From NCBI GenBank assembly GCA_028768545.1, contig CP054838.1:4399001-4463000 (forward strand): a DNA stretch of 64,000 nucleotides, read 5' to 3'. This DNA comes from Desulfobacter sp. GTDB taxonomy: Bacteria > Desulfobacterota > Desulfobacteria > Desulfobacterales > Desulfobacteraceae. Below the pieces are notes generated by a model, which made no database searches, was not told the DNA's origin, and saw only the letters and a program-made list of their open reading frames with translations. A program made the position numbers and the translations under genes. Positions 52,747 through 62,343 of the stretch are shown here, piece by piece; position 1 is the first letter of the stretch, and each line of letters begins with the position of its first letter.

Positions 52747-53319
52747 TTATTTGTCTTTCACAATGGACGTGTTGATGGAAATATCGGCAGATTCCCTGAG
52801 TTGTCTTGTCCATGCGGCAAGTTTGTCTTCAAGGGTCCTGGCCAAAAGAATGCGTTTGATCTTTTCTCGAACGCTCTCGTAGGGTTGGCCCAACTCATCC
52901 TTGTTTTTCAGATAATAGGCTCGCATATCTTCTTGGGTCACAAGGATCTGAGCTTTGAACTGAGCGGTTTTCAGATCTAAAAGGGTGCGGATCAGGGTGG
53001 ATTCCCAATATTTTTCAATGGTGCAAATAAAATCTTCCCGCTGGTCCAGGTTCAGGCTCACAGCCTCCTGGATCATCAATTCCTTTTGAACAAGATAGTC
53101 TGCAAACCGGGCCTTGTTTTCCCGGGTAATTTCAAGTTCAGGATCTGTATAGGCCTGGCGCTTGATCAGTTCGTTGAACCGGGCAAAGGAAATCCTTGTG
53201 TTGTTTACCTTTATGGCCTGGTCTTTTGAATCTGCCGAACGGTCCTGGCCGCAGGAGGTGAGCCCTGAAAGGCTCAGCCCCATGAAACCCGTAAAAATAA
53301 TCCAGATAAACGTTTTCAT
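52747..53319 (-). CDS. SurA-like lipoprotein (peptidyl-prolyl isomerase N-terminal type)
   Basis: 190 residues. Lipoprotein signal with lipobox LTSC (Cys at about 23). The body has the SurA N-terminal helical type: IKVNNTRISFARFNELIKR and FADYLVQKELMIQEAVSLNL, then YYLKNKDEL and a coiled tail. No parvulin domain is visible, so it is likely a periplasmic chaperone-like protein. It is immediately upstream of the HAMP protein gene, within the same run of minus-strand genes. Confidence 0.72.
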   Translation of the reverse strand: MKTFIWIIFTGFMGLSLSGLTSCGQDRSADSKDQAIKVNNTRISFARFNELIKRQAYTDPELEITRENKARFADYLVQKELMIQEAVSLNLDQREDFICTIEKYWESTLIRTLLDLKTAQFKAQILVTQEDMRAYYLKNKDELGQPYESVREKIKRILLARTLEDKLAAWTRQLRESADISINTSIVKDK

Positions 53320-53456
53320 CCCCCCCCCTTTGTTGATTTGCCGGCCGAATCTTAACTTCTGGCCAGACCCAATGCGGGGGGGTGATAAACAGGCTTAGGC
53401 TCCAAGGACGTTAAAAAGGCCCCCTGAAAATTTTCAGCTAAACAATACGGACACGG

Positions 53457-53789
53457 TTAAATCGTTTTTTCGTATTCGTTAAATATTTGAGGTTTTCCTG
53501 TGGCGTAATAGTTGACGGGGTCGTCTTGATCATTGACCACGGTGACATTGACCAGACAGCCCTCCTCAAGGCCCTGATCACCCGGCCGGGTGGCCATGGC
53601 AAGCTTCCACCCGTACCGCCAGGTGGTCACGTCGGAATCCAGTGGATTGTCCTCTTTGGGCGGAGAATAGCCCAAGATCAGCTCACCGTCTGTCATCTGC
53701 TCGAACCTGACCCGGAACCCCTTGGGTTTGACAATCCAGCCCTCGGCAATCTTTTTCATTCCTTTGGCAAGTTTCATCTTATGCGTCAC
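53457..53789 (-). CDS. Conserved hypothetical protein downstream of mscS
   Basis: 110 residues, soluble, unrecognised. Notable parts: KGMKKIAEGWIVKPKGFRVRFEQ, LGYSPPKEDNPLDSDVTTWRYGWKLA and VNVTVVNDQDDPVNYYATG. It overlaps the mechanosensitive channel gene by 11 bp, so it is translationally coupled to it. No domain assignment is offered. Confidence 0.65.
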   Translation of the reverse strand: MTHKMKLAKGMKKIAEGWIVKPKGFRVRFEQMTDGELILGYSPPKEDNPLDSDVTTWRYGWKLAMATRPGDQGLEEGCLVNVTVVNDQDDPVNYYATGKPQIFNEYEKTI

Positions 53790-54630
53790 CCTCCCCCATG
53801 GACATCTCCATGGCCATATCCATATCCAGGTTATCCATGGCCCGTCTGTGGGTTATATCCACCTGATGGTAGGCAAAATCAATACCCTCGGCATCAAAGC
53901 GAAGCTTTACCTTTTCAAGCATCTCGCATTTGGTCACCCAGTATTTTATGTTGTTCACCCAGCAGCGTCCTCCAATCTTTACCCCGTTGGACCCCAGTTC
54001 CAGCACATAAACCTGGGGATTGGGTTTGGCAAGTATCCTGGCATCCTCGATCATCAAGGCTTCAAGCACCCGTTTGGCCAGAGTCAGGTCCTGGTCATAG
54101 CGAATGGTCACATCCAGCTTTACCCGCCGTGTCCGGGTAAAATGGTAGTTGATCACAATATCGTTGAGAATCTGGCGGTTGGGAACAAAAAAAGTCTTGC
54201 CGTCAAAGGTCCGTAAACGGGTGTTCAATACGGTGGTGACTTCAACCTTGCCCAGAAGATTGCCTGCCTTGACCGTATTGCCCACCTTAAACGGCAGGGT
54301 GGGAATCAAAGGCCTGAAAATAACGATAATCCCAATGGCCGCCAGGACAACGATCATCATCAGGGCCACCAAAGGTCCCGGCTTAACGCCGATATTCATG
54401 GCCGAGGCAATGATGACCACCCCTAAAAGCAATACGCCTGTGCTGTTGGCCACAATGGAACCGACAGCAGCATTTTTAAAGACTTTGTCCATCAAAATTT
54501 TGATGGTTTTTATTGCCCATTTGGTGATAAAAAGCCCGATGATCAATATGATCAAGGCTGTTATCAACTCAAGGCCACGGTCCTGCATGAGCCTGCCCAG
54601 TTCCTGTAATCGTGTGACCTGATCTTCCAT
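53779..54630 (-). CDS. mscS: MscS family mechanosensitive channel
   Basis: 283 residues. Three hydrophobic segments (about 18-36, 60-85, 90-115) with the pore helix region LVALMMIVVLAAIGIIVIF and the conserved post-pore segment FKVGNTVKAGNLLGKVEVTTVLNTRLRTFDGKTFFVPNRQI. It is an osmotic safety valve in the inner membrane. Own sigma-70 promoter at 54687-54716. Confidence 0.9.
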   Translation of the reverse strand: MEDQVTRLQELGRLMQDRGLELITALIILIIGLFITKWAIKTIKILMDKVFKNAAVGSIVANSTGVLLLGVVIIASAMNIGVKPGPLVALMMIVVLAAIGIIVIFRPLIPTLPFKVGNTVKAGNLLGKVEVTTVLNTRLRTFDGKTFFVPNRQILNDIVINYHFTRTRRVKLDVTIRYDQDLTLAKRVLEALMIEDARILAKPNPQVYVLELGSNGVKIGGRCWVNNIKYWVTKCEMLEKVKLRFDAEGIDFAYHQVDITHRRAMDNLDMDMAMEMSMGEGDA

Positions 54631-54686
54631 AACCTATCCTTCAAGTTTGAGTTCCACCCAAATCTGATACGAATCGTCTTTATGCC

Positions 54687-54716
54687 CCTATAACCAAAAA
54701 CCAAGACCGGTGTCAA
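54687..54716 (-). promoter_or_regulatory. Sigma-70 promoter of mscS
   Basis: On the minus strand TTGACA (54716-54711), 18 bp, TATAGG (54692-54687), about 57 bp upstream of mscS. It starts just after the acs terminator. Confidence 0.6.
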
Positions 54717-54756
54717 GAAAAAGTAAAAGGCCGGAAGATGTGGGCTTCCGGCCTTT
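54716..54756 (-). terminator. Rho-independent terminator of acs
   Basis: AAAGGCCGGAAG (54726-54737) pairs perfectly (12 bp) with CTTCCGGCCTTT (54745-54756) around a 7-nt loop. Read on the minus strand it is followed by TTTTACTTTTTCTT. It lies 54 bp after the acs stop. Confidence 0.88.
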
Positions 54757-54810
54757 GGAGGAAAAATCATAAAATGGAGAACATCCGATCATGACTTTAT
54801 GAAAAAAATA

Positions 54811-56775
54811 TTATTGGGTCAGCTCCTTGTGACTGTCAATGAGGTTGCCCACCACTTCAAGATCTGCCAGGGTGGAAATATCGCCAAGCTGATCAAACTC
54901 ATCCGTGGCAATTTTCCTTAAAATCCGGCGCATGATCTTGCCCGAGCGGGTCTTGGGCAGGGCCGGGGCAAAATTAATGATATCCGGGGTGGCAATGGGC
55001 CCGATCTCCTGACGAACATGGGCCTTTAACCGGGCCAAAAGGTCATCCGAGGGCGCAGCACTCACCTTAAGGGTCACAAAGGCATAGATTCCCTGACCTT
55101 TGATGTCGTGGGGAAACCCGATCACTGCTGCCTCGGCCACCAGGGGGTGGCTGACCAGGGCTGATTCCACCTCGGCTGTGCCCATGCGGTGGCCGGAGAC
55201 GTTGATCACATCATCCACCCGCCCTGTGATCCAGAAATATCCGTCTTCATCCCTGCGGCACCCGTCCCCGGCAAAATAATACCCGTCAAACATCTGGAAA
55301 TACACCTTTTCAAACCGGTCATGGTTATTGTACACCGTGCGCATCTGGCCGGGCCAGGGTTCTTTTAAGGCCAGTATCCCGTCGCAGGCCCCCTCAAGCT
55401 CCTTGCCCGCTTCGTTGAGCAGCACCGGATTGACGCTGAAAAAGGGCAGGGTGGCACTGCCGGGTTTCTGGTCAATGGCGTAAGGCAAAGGCGAAATCAT
55501 GATTCCGCCGGTCTCGGTCTGCCACCAGGTATCCACGATGGGGCAGTTCTCTTTGCCCACATATTTATGATACCAGCGCCAGGCTTCGGGATTGATGGGC
55601 TCGCCCACAGATCCTAAAAGACGCAGGGAGGACAGATCGTATTTTTCCACCCATTCTTCCCCCTGGGCCATGAGCGCCCTTATGGCCGTGGGTGCCGTAT
55701 AAAACTGGTTGACCTTCCACTTGTCCACCGTGGCCCAGAACCGGCCCGGGTCCGGATAGGTGGGCACCCCTTCAAACATGAGGCTTGTGGCACCCTGGGA
55801 AAGGGGGCCGTAAACAATATAGGAATGGCCGGTGACCCAGCCGATATCAGCGGTGCACCAATAGATGTCCCCGTCATGGTAGTCAAAAATATATTTAAAG
55901 GTGGTGCCGGTATAGACCATATACCCGCCCACATTATGCTGAACCCCCTTGGGGGTGCCGGTGGACCCTGAGGTATACAGAATAAAAAGCGGATCTTCGG
56001 CATCCATCCATTCCACAGGACAGTCGGCAGACTGGGCATCGACAGCATCATGCCACCAGAGATCCCGGCCGGGACGCATTTCAACCTCTGAGTTGGTCCT
56101 CCGCACCACAAAACAGGTTTCCACTTCATGGCCCTGGGCCCGGCAATGGTCCAGGGCGGAATCTGCATTACCTTTCAAGTGAACGGCCTTGGCCCCGCGC
56201 ATCACACCGTCCGTGGTGACCAGCACCTTGCAATAAGAGTCCATGATCCGATTGCCCAGGGCTTCGGAAGAAAATCCCCCAAACACAATGGAATGGATGG
56301 CACCGATCCGGGCGCAGGCCAGCATGGTCACGGCAAGTTCAGGAATCATGGGCATATAAATGGCCACCCGGTCCCCTTTGCCCACCCCTTTTGCCTTTAA
56401 GGCATTGGCAAATTGGCATACTTTTTCATGGAGCTGGCCATAGGAAATCGTAAGGTCCTCGCCCGGGTTATTTCCCTCCCAGATCAAAGCGGTCTGATCC
56501 CTCCGGGTTTCCAGATGGCGGTCCAGGCAGTTGTAAGTAATATTGGTTTTCCCGTTCTTAAACCATTCAATAAATACAGGGCCCTTGGAAATGGAATAAT
56601 TATAATCCCTGACCTTGTCCCATTTTTTTTCCCAGTAAAACTGGTCTGCAATCTCAGCCCAGAATGTATCCGGGTCTTCAATGGAAGCCTTGTACATTTT
56701 TTCGTACTGGTCCATGGTTTTGATCCAGGCATTTTCGCGATGCTGATCTGGTGCATGAAATTTGAATTCGGTCAT
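54811..56775 (-). CDS. acs: Acetyl-CoA synthetase (AMP-forming)
   Basis: 654 residues from ATG 56775 (after GAGGAGAGGCTT; an upstream frame to 56802 lacks a site). Adenylation domain with [17 protein letters not shown] (P-loop), [46 protein letters not shown] and the acetylatable lysine in [15 protein letters not shown] near the C-terminus. Activates acetate with ATP. It follows an OFA-type transporter gene by 71 bp, and both lie behind a sigma-54 promoter at 58189. This suggests acetate (or another short acid) uptake and activation under NtrC-type control. Confidence 0.95.
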   Translation of the reverse strand: MTEFKFHAPDQHRENAWIKTMDQYEKMYKASIEDPDTFWAEIADQFYWEKKWDKVRDYNYSISKGPVFIEWFKNGKTNITYNCLDRHLETRRDQTALIWEGNNPGEDLTISYGQLHEKVCQFANALKAKGVGKGDRVAIYMPMIPELAVTMLACARIGAIHSIVFGGFSSEALGNRIMDSYCKVLVTTDGVMRGAKAVHLKGNADSALDHCRAQGHEVETCFVVRRTNSEVEMRPGRDLWWHDAVDAQSADCPVEWMDAEDPLFILYTSGSTGTPKGVQHNVGGYMVYTGTTFKYIFDYHDGDIYWCTADIGWVTGHSYIVYGPLSQGATSLMFEGVPTYPDPGRFWATVDKWKVNQFYTAPTAIRALMAQGEEWVEKYDLSSLRLLGSVGEPINPEAWRWYHKYVGKENCPIVDTWWQTETGGIMISPLPYAIDQKPGSATLPFFSVNPVLLNEAGKELEGACDGILALKEPWPGQMRTVYNNHDRFEKVYFQMFDGYYFAGDGCRRDEDGYFWITGRVDDVINVSGHRMGTAEVESALVSHPLVAEAAVIGFPHDIKGQGIYAFVTLKVSAAPSDDLLARLKAHVRQEIGPIATPDIINFAPALPKTRSGKIMRRILRKIATDEFDQLGDISTLADLEVVGNLIDSHKELTQ

Positions 56776-56846
56776 AAGCCTCTCCTCGTGGATATAGAAC
56801 ATTCAATGGGGAAAGGCCGGGCAGGCAATCAAAACGGCCCGGACAA

Positions 56847-58118
56847 TCAGTTTTCTTCGCAAACAGGTTTACCGATAAAGCCGGTCTCTTCCCGGACTTC
56901 AGGGGCACGGGTCAAAAGCGCCAGCACTGCACCGGCAAGAAGCAGGCCTGCGGCCAGAATATAGGCCATCCTCGGACTGTGGGTATAGGCCACGATCATC
57001 TGACAAACCCTGGGGAAAACAAATCCCCCGATGCCCCAGGCTGAAAAGACAAGGCCGTAGTTGACCCCGAAATTTTTCAACCCGAAATAATCCTTGGTAG
57101 CCGAAGGAAACAAGGAAAGGTTGGTCCCGTAATTAAACCCGATAAAAGAGGCGGCCATCACCAGAAGGACCACCTGGCCCGGGGTAATAAATAAAAGGGA
57201 AAAAATGACAAAGGCCTGGAAAACCAGCATGATAAACAAGGTATTGGTCCGTCCGATTTTATCCGAAAGGATGCCGGCCACCACCCTGCCCCCGGCATTG
57301 CCCACGGCCATGAGGGCAACCACGACCCAGGCCATGGAGCCCATGCCGGACTTGGCCATGCCGGCCACCCCGCCGATGATCATGAGGCCTGCGCCCGAGG
57401 CCACACAAAAGATGATCCACAGCTTATAAAAAGAGGCGGTTTTCATCATTTCAGAAGGCGAATAGTCAATGCCTGGGGCTGTGCCAGGCGATGTGGCCGT
57501 GGCCCTGGCATGGGGATGAACATATCCCTGGGGCGGGTTGACAAGGAACTGGGCCAAAACAGAGACAATGACCAGAAAGGCAATGCCGAAAATCATCATG
57601 GACTGGCTCAGCCCGAATTGGTTGATCAAAAAGGTGCCCAAAGGGGCAATATAAACAGAGGCTATACCGAATCCGGCCACGACAATGCCTGCAATCATAC
57701 CGGTTTTGGCCGGGGGAAACCACTTAATGGCCGGCGGGGTTGCAGAGGCATACCCAAACCCCAGGCCCAGGCCCATGAGCACCCCGAATCCCAGGATCCA
57801 GACAATCCAGGAAGTGGACAATGCAATGAGAATCAAGCCCGCACCGGTCAACACCCCTCCGATTACCGCGGTCACCTTAGGACTGGTTCTGTCCTGAACC
57901 CTTCCGGCAAATATCATGGCAAAGGCAAAGACCAGGCAGCAGACCGCGTACGGATCATTCAAAGAGGCCAGACTCCAGTTAAACACCCCGTCCCCTGCGG
58001 TAATGGACTCTTTGATGGACATTTTAAATATGGACCAGGCATACAAAATTCCCAGGGCCAGATTAATTCCCAACCCGGCAAATGTGACCCGCCATCCAAG
58101 ATTTTTGATCTCTTTCAT
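56847..58118 (-). CDS. MFS transporter, oxalate/formate antiporter (OFA) family
   Basis: 423 residues with about 12 membrane segments. The N-terminus GLGINLALGILYAWSIFKMSI is characteristic of the OFA subfamily (G-x-L-Y-A-W-S), with the family loop FGYASATPPAIKWFPPAKTGMIAGIVVAGFG. Transports small organic acids; next to acs, acetate or formate is likely. First gene after the sigma-54 promoter at 58189-58204. Confidence 0.9.
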   Translation of the reverse strand: MKEIKNLGWRVTFAGLGINLALGILYAWSIFKMSIKESITAGDGVFNWSLASLNDPYAVCCLVFAFAMIFAGRVQDRTSPKVTAVIGGVLTGAGLILIALSTSWIVWILGFGVLMGLGLGFGYASATPPAIKWFPPAKTGMIAGIVVAGFGIASVYIAPLGTFLINQFGLSQSMMIFGIAFLVIVSVLAQFLVNPPQGYVHPHARATATSPGTAPGIDYSPSEMMKTASFYKLWIIFCVASGAGLMIIGGVAGMAKSGMGSMAWVVVALMAVGNAGGRVVAGILSDKIGRTNTLFIMLVFQAFVIFSLLFITPGQVVLLVMAASFIGFNYGTNLSLFPSATKDYFGLKNFGVNYGLVFSAWGIGGFVFPRVCQMIVAYTHSPRMAYILAAGLLLAGAVLALLTRAPEVREETGFIGKPVCEEN

Positions 58119-58188
58119 AATGCATCTCCTTTAGCTAAGCGCTGACCTGATTTTTGCCACATACTGATTCCCATTCATTTTTTATAAG

Positions 58189-58204
58189 GGCAATCAGCGT
58201 GCCT
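58189..58204 (-). promoter_or_regulatory. Sigma-54 promoter of the OFA transporter-acs operon
   Basis: On the minus strand AGGCAC (58204-58199), 5 bp, TTGCC (58193-58189). Each box has one mismatch from TGGCAC/TTGCT; the GG and GC cores and their spacing are exact. About 70 bp upstream of the transporter start. Confidence 0.72.
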
Positions 58205-58281
58205 AAGGTGAAAATTTAATTTAATAGACTGATTTTAAAAGAAATTTATTAAAAACAGGAGATTTATATTTTCCATGGAAA

Positions 58282-58370
58282 TTACAATAAAAGTTGTAAG
58301 TTTTAACGGACAGACCATCAGATATGGGGAAAAGAGAATCCTTTCCCGGATTTTACAATAAAAGTTGTGA
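58282..58370. promoter_or_regulatory. Two upstream activator palindromes for the acs operon
   Basis: TTACAA-TAAAAG-TTGTAA (58282-58299) and TTACAA-TAAAAG-TTGTGA (58353-58370) are nearly identical 18-bp palindromic sites 71 bp apart, about 80 and 150 bp upstream of the -24 box. They are the likely binding sites of the NtrC-type regulator encoded next to them. Confidence 0.7.
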
Positions 58371-58400
58371 CGGATTTATCCCACGCTTGAAACCGCAAAA

Positions 58401-59780
58401 TTATTTTTGTTCTTTGAGTTTTTGCAGCCGTTTGCTCAGGGCCTGCTGGGAGATGCCCAGAATTTTTGCGGCAGCAGACTGATTTCCCCCGCTCTTTTCC
58501 ATGGCTTTTTCCACCAGATCGGCCGAGGCCTGTTTCAGGGTGGGTAAAGCGGCGGTTTTCCGGTCAGGTATGCCCGGCTTCGGATCATCCAGCCCCTTGA
58601 AAAGATCAGCTGAAATGGGACCTTTTTCATATCTTGACAGGGCATCATGGACCATGGATTTAAGCTCCCTGATATTCCCTTTAAAAGGATAGGTCTCCAT
58701 GGTTTCGATGAGACGTTTGGGGATATCCGGAACGGGCTTGTCCAGGTCATTGGCGGCCTGGCAGACAAAACGGTCCAAAAGCAGGGGTAAATCCACCAGC
58801 CGTTCCCTGAGGGGAGGCAGGGTCAAGGTGTGGGTGGAAAGCCGGTAAATCAGGTCTTTTCTAAACACCTTTTTTTTCTCAAGGATCCAGAGGTCCTGGT
58901 TGGTCGAGGCGATTATTCTGACGTCTGAATGACGGATCTTGTCAGAGCCCAGTGCCATGTAATCCCCCTCCTGGAGCAGACGGAGAAGCTTGACCTGGGA
59001 GGAAAGTGCAAGGTCGCCGATCTCATCTAAAACCAGGGTTCCCCCGTTTGCCTGTTCGATCAGACCGGGCCGGGCCTTGTCTGCTCCGGTATAGGCCCCT
59101 GGCACATGGCCGAACAAGGTATCTGAAAACACATTGTCATCCAGTCCTGCCACATTCACCTTGACCAGCTTGCCCCTGCGCCCGCTCAAGGTATGGATGC
59201 ACTGGCCGATAAGCTCCTTGCCCACCCCGGTCTCCCCAAATACCAGCACAGGCTTGGATGAAGGGGCAACAGCTTCCACATAATGAAAAATGGAATGCAT
59301 CTGCTTGTCCTGGGTAATGATATGGGAAAAGGCTTTGGGATTTTTGATCTGGGCAAACAGGTCCTGGTGCAGGGGCTTGGTTTGATCTGTACGGGTTTCA
59401 TTCCAGTCCAGGGCCTGGTTGACGGCCTTGAGCAGCCGATCCTGCTCAACCGGCTTGAGCAGATAATCCATGGCCCCGATTTTCATGCATTTGACTGCCG
59501 TATCCACCTCTATGGTTCCGGTGAGCACAATCACAGGAATCCTGGGCCAGGTTTTGCGGATGATTTTTAAAAGACGGCCCCCGTTGATATGAGGCATGTT
59601 CAAATCCAGGAGGATGAGGGCGGGAACCTGCCGTTCCATCTGACGAATCACATCCCTGGAATCACCAATGGTCGTGATATTGTCAAACCCTGCCATTCGC
59701 AGTGTGGTATCCACAGCCACCAGGATCTCTGGTTCATCATCAACAATGAATATGGGTCTGTCAAGGCCTGGGGTTTCCAC
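58401..59780 (-). CDS. NtrC-family sigma-54 response regulator
   Basis: 459 residues. Receiver domain (about 8-125) with D14/D15 and acceptor D59 in LLDLNMPHINGG; AAA+ domain with GETGVGKEL, contact loop GAYTGA, GGTLVLDEIGD and FRKDLIYRL; Fis-type C-terminus SAAAKILGISQQALSKRLQKL. It is encoded 77 bp after the Cache kinase, its probable partner, and 282 bp upstream of the transporter-acs operon with its palindromic sites. Confidence 0.93.
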   Translation of the reverse strand: METPGLDRPIFIVDDEPEILVAVDTTLRMAGFDNITTIGDSRDVIRQMERQVPALILLDLNMPHINGGRLLKIIRKTWPRIPVIVLTGTIEVDTAVKCMKIGAMDYLLKPVEQDRLLKAVNQALDWNETRTDQTKPLHQDLFAQIKNPKAFSHIITQDKQMHSIFHYVEAVAPSSKPVLVFGETGVGKELIGQCIHTLSGRRGKLVKVNVAGLDDNVFSDTLFGHVPGAYTGADKARPGLIEQANGGTLVLDEIGDLALSSQVKLLRLLQEGDYMALGSDKIRHSDVRIIASTNQDLWILEKKKVFRKDLIYRLSTHTLTLPPLRERLVDLPLLLDRFVCQAANDLDKPVPDIPKRLIETMETYPFKGNIRELKSMVHDALSRYEKGPISADLFKGLDDPKPGIPDRKTAALPTLKQASADLVEKAMEKSGGNQSAAAKILGISQQALSKRLQKLKEQK

Positions 59781-59857
59781 AGCTTATCCTCCAAAGATGT
59801 TTTGAACCCGGTGCAAAAATACCTGCATATTGGTGTCATGCCTTGGGTATCTATAAA

Positions 59858-61399
59858 TTATTTGGGGGTGCAGGGCAAGAAAATCCTGGCCAAAAAACCT
59901 TTGCCCTTTTCCGACTCAAATTCCAATATCCCCTGATGATCACTGACAATCTTTTCTGAAATAGAGAGCCCAAGTCCTGTCCCCCCCTCGTCCCTGCGGG
60001 TGGTAAAAAAAGGATCTTTGATCATTTTAAGATCTTCAGGCCCCACCCCGGGCCCGGTATCGCTGACCTGGATGATAATAAATGTCTTTTCCCGGTTTAA
60101 ACAGGTTGATACGCTGATGGACTGGTCGTAATTTTCCAATGCCTGGCCTGCATTCACCAGCAGGTTGATGATCACCTGCTCTATTTTTTGAAAATCCCCT
60201 GTGACCATGGGCAGATTTTCTCCATAGGAGACAGAGATTTGCCGGGTTATTTTTTTTAACACCGTATGGGTCAAGTCCATGGATTTTTCAACCACCTGGT
60301 TAATATCAATTTTACCGTCCTTTTCCCGGGTTTCAGACGGCCTTGAAAAATCTTTAAGCTCGGAAATAATCCCTTTGATCCTTGTGGCCCCGTCCTCAAT
60401 CGCTGCGAGCATCAATTCAATGCGGTGGCGCAAATCAGGATACTTCATATTGCAAACCCGGGCGTCCGGCGACAGTTCAAAATGCCGGTCCAGCACAGGT
60501 AAAAAGGATTTAAATGCCTTGGTCAGATTGGGGGCGTTGAGCATCAGCGAGGTGGCAGGATTGTTGATCTCATGTGCCACCCCGGCCACCAGGATGCCAA
60601 GGGATGTCATCTTATCGGCCTGGACAAGCTGTTTTTCCCTCAGCCTTGACTGGGCAAGGGCCGCAAGCCTTGCCCGTTTGGCCATGGCCCCGGCCCAGAT
60701 AATATAGGCAGAGAGCAGCAAGACCACCCCCATGATCCCGAAACAGGCCAGGCTTAATTTTTGGGTCACCGCTGAAATCTCGGCCCGGACATCTTCCACA
60801 TAAATCCCGGTGCCGATCACCCATCCCCAGGGCTCAAATCCTTTAACATAGGAAATTTTAGGCACGATCCGGTCTGAATTTTCCTGCCACTGCCAAAGAT
60901 AATCCACAAACCCTGCCCCTGATTTTTCAACGGTTTTAACCATTTGTGCAAATAGTCTTTTCTCGGCAGGATCCTCAAATTCACCCACATGTTTCCCCAC
61001 CAGGTCCGGTCTATAGGGATGCATGATCATCACAGGGGTATAATCATTGATCCAGAAATAATCTTTAAGATCCGGCCCGTACCGGAGGTGCTCAATATGG
61101 GCCATGGCCATTTTCCGGGCCTCTTCCATGGTCATCAGGCCCTGGTCGACCTGGTCATGGTAAAGGGCCAGACTGGACCAGGCGCTCTCGGTGAGATGAA
61201 GAATCCCCTCCCGCTTTCCATCCATCATATACTGATCCATCATGGGTATGATCAGCAGAAAAATGGTCAGAATAAACAGGCTGATGGTCAGGACCACCGG
61301 AATAATAATTCTTACGGGCAGGGCCTGCCAAGAGGAAAATTGAGAACGGGTATCAGACAAAAAAACCTTCCTTGATCTAGGGGGTGTTCTTGGATTCAT
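59858..61399 (-). CDS. Sensor histidine kinase with periplasmic single-Cache domain
   Basis: 513 residues. Membrane segments about 28-52 and 218-240 flank an sCache_2 domain (about 55-210) with LKDYFWINDYTPVMIMHPYRPDLVGK and GWVIGTGIYVEDV, a type that binds small carboxylates. Kinase core with H-box ILVAGVAHEINNPATSL, N-box INLLVNAGQALE, DTGPGV and [13 protein letters not shown]. Together with the adjacent NtrC-type regulator it likely senses acetate or a related acid outside the cell and controls transporter and acs. That is inferred from position and domain type. Confidence 0.92.
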   Translation of the reverse strand: MNPRTPPRSRKVFLSDTRSQFSSWQALPVRIIIPVVLTISLFILTIFLLIIPMMDQYMMDGKREGILHLTESAWSSLALYHDQVDQGLMTMEEARKMAMAHIEHLRYGPDLKDYFWINDYTPVMIMHPYRPDLVGKHVGEFEDPAEKRLFAQMVKTVEKSGAGFVDYLWQWQENSDRIVPKISYVKGFEPWGWVIGTGIYVEDVRAEISAVTQKLSLACFGIMGVVLLLSAYIIWAGAMAKRARLAALAQSRLREKQLVQADKMTSLGILVAGVAHEINNPATSLMLNAPNLTKAFKSFLPVLDRHFELSPDARVCNMKYPDLRHRIELMLAAIEDGATRIKGIISELKDFSRPSETREKDGKIDINQVVEKSMDLTHTVLKKITRQISVSYGENLPMVTGDFQKIEQVIINLLVNAGQALENYDQSISVSTCLNREKTFIIIQVSDTGPGVGPEDLKMIKDPFFTTRRDEGGTGLGLSISEKIVSDHQGILEFESEKGKGFLARIFLPCTPK

Positions 61400-61604
61400 A
61401 TCTTGAGATCCCCCATTATGAAACGCTGGCAGATCCTTTAAACATATAAAATGTTTCTTTAAATATTGATAGTTTTTTTTCGCACAGGTAAGACAGGGTT
61501 GACCTGCCTGGGTGTTTTTATCCCCCTAAAAAAAGCATTGAATCCCAAACCGTTTCCAATATAGAATCAATTAAAAATATTCGTAAGATTCAAAGGGGCG
61601 AAAA

Positions 61605-62048
61605 ATGAAACCCATCTTAACGTGCGCAGGGGTATTGGCGGCAGCGGCTGTGTTCTGCCTGTCCACAGAGTCTTTGGCCCGGGCAGGGGAAACCATCACC
61701 CTGAACAAGGCAAAGGGCGGCACCTATATGGTCATGGCCTATAATTGGGCCACCCGAACCTATTATTATCTCCATGGAAATATAGAGTCTGACAGCCAGA
61801 AAATAATGATCCCCCAGGGGTATGGGTCCACTATCAACCTGACAAAAGGCCGGGCAATCGGATCCCGTAATATGTACGAAAAAAACGACCCCGTGAACCC
61901 TGTTTTTGAACTCAAAAAAAAATCCAGCCGTGTTTTAAAAATAATGTATCAGGGCAAGGGGCATTCTATTATCCCCTCATCAAATCTAAACCCCATGATT
62001 CTGGGGGAGATGCCCGGTAAACCATTTAAACGGATGTCTCCTCCCTAA
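61605..62048 (+). CDS. Exported hypothetical protein
   Basis: 147 residues with a Sec signal peptide (about 1-27, ending LARAG). The mature part, GGTYMVMAYNWATRTYYYLHGNI, is rich in tyrosine and likely beta-sheet. Family not recognised. Ribosome site AGGGGCG precedes ATG. Single gene facing convergent neighbours; AAGGGA/TCCCTT with T-run after the stop may be its weak terminator. Confidence 0.65.
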   Translation: MKPILTCAGVLAAAAVFCLSTESLARAGETITLNKAKGGTYMVMAYNWATRTYYYLHGNIESDSQKIMIPQGYGSTINLTKGRAIGSRNMYEKNDPVNPVFELKKKSSRVLKIMYQGKGHSIIPSSNLNPMILGEMPGKPFKRMSPP

Positions 62049-62088
62049 GCCCAAGGGAAAAAAGTGTTGTATCCCTTTTAAAACCCAG

Positions 62089-62340
62089 TCAGGAAAAAGA
62101 CGGCCCCTCCAGGGCCAGGCCTGCCATTTCCACGTTGGTTCTCCAATCAGATGCGGAAAGCCCCCACTTACGGCAATCTTCCGGATCTGCATCCCGGTTA
62201 AAGGCCGCTTTCAGCCAGACCCCGTCCCGATTGTCATAGCAGAAGGCGGCAAAGGAATCATCCATGAGAAAGGTGGACGGAGAGGTGCTAGGATTCTGCC
62301 TCATCATCTCCCTGAGTTCATCAGCAGTTTTTGCAAACAT
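62089..62340 (-). CDS. Small conserved hypothetical protein
   Basis: 83 residues, soluble, unrecognised. It reads FLMDDSFAAFCYDNRDGVWL in the middle. It lies 3 bp after the YaeQ gene, so it is co-transcribed and probably functionally linked, but no domain is visible. Confidence 0.55.
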   Translation of the reverse strand: MFAKTADELREMMRQNPSTSPSTFLMDDSFAAFCYDNRDGVWLKAAFNRDADPEDCRKWGLSASDWRTNVEMAGLALEGPSFS

Positions 62341-62343
62341 AAT

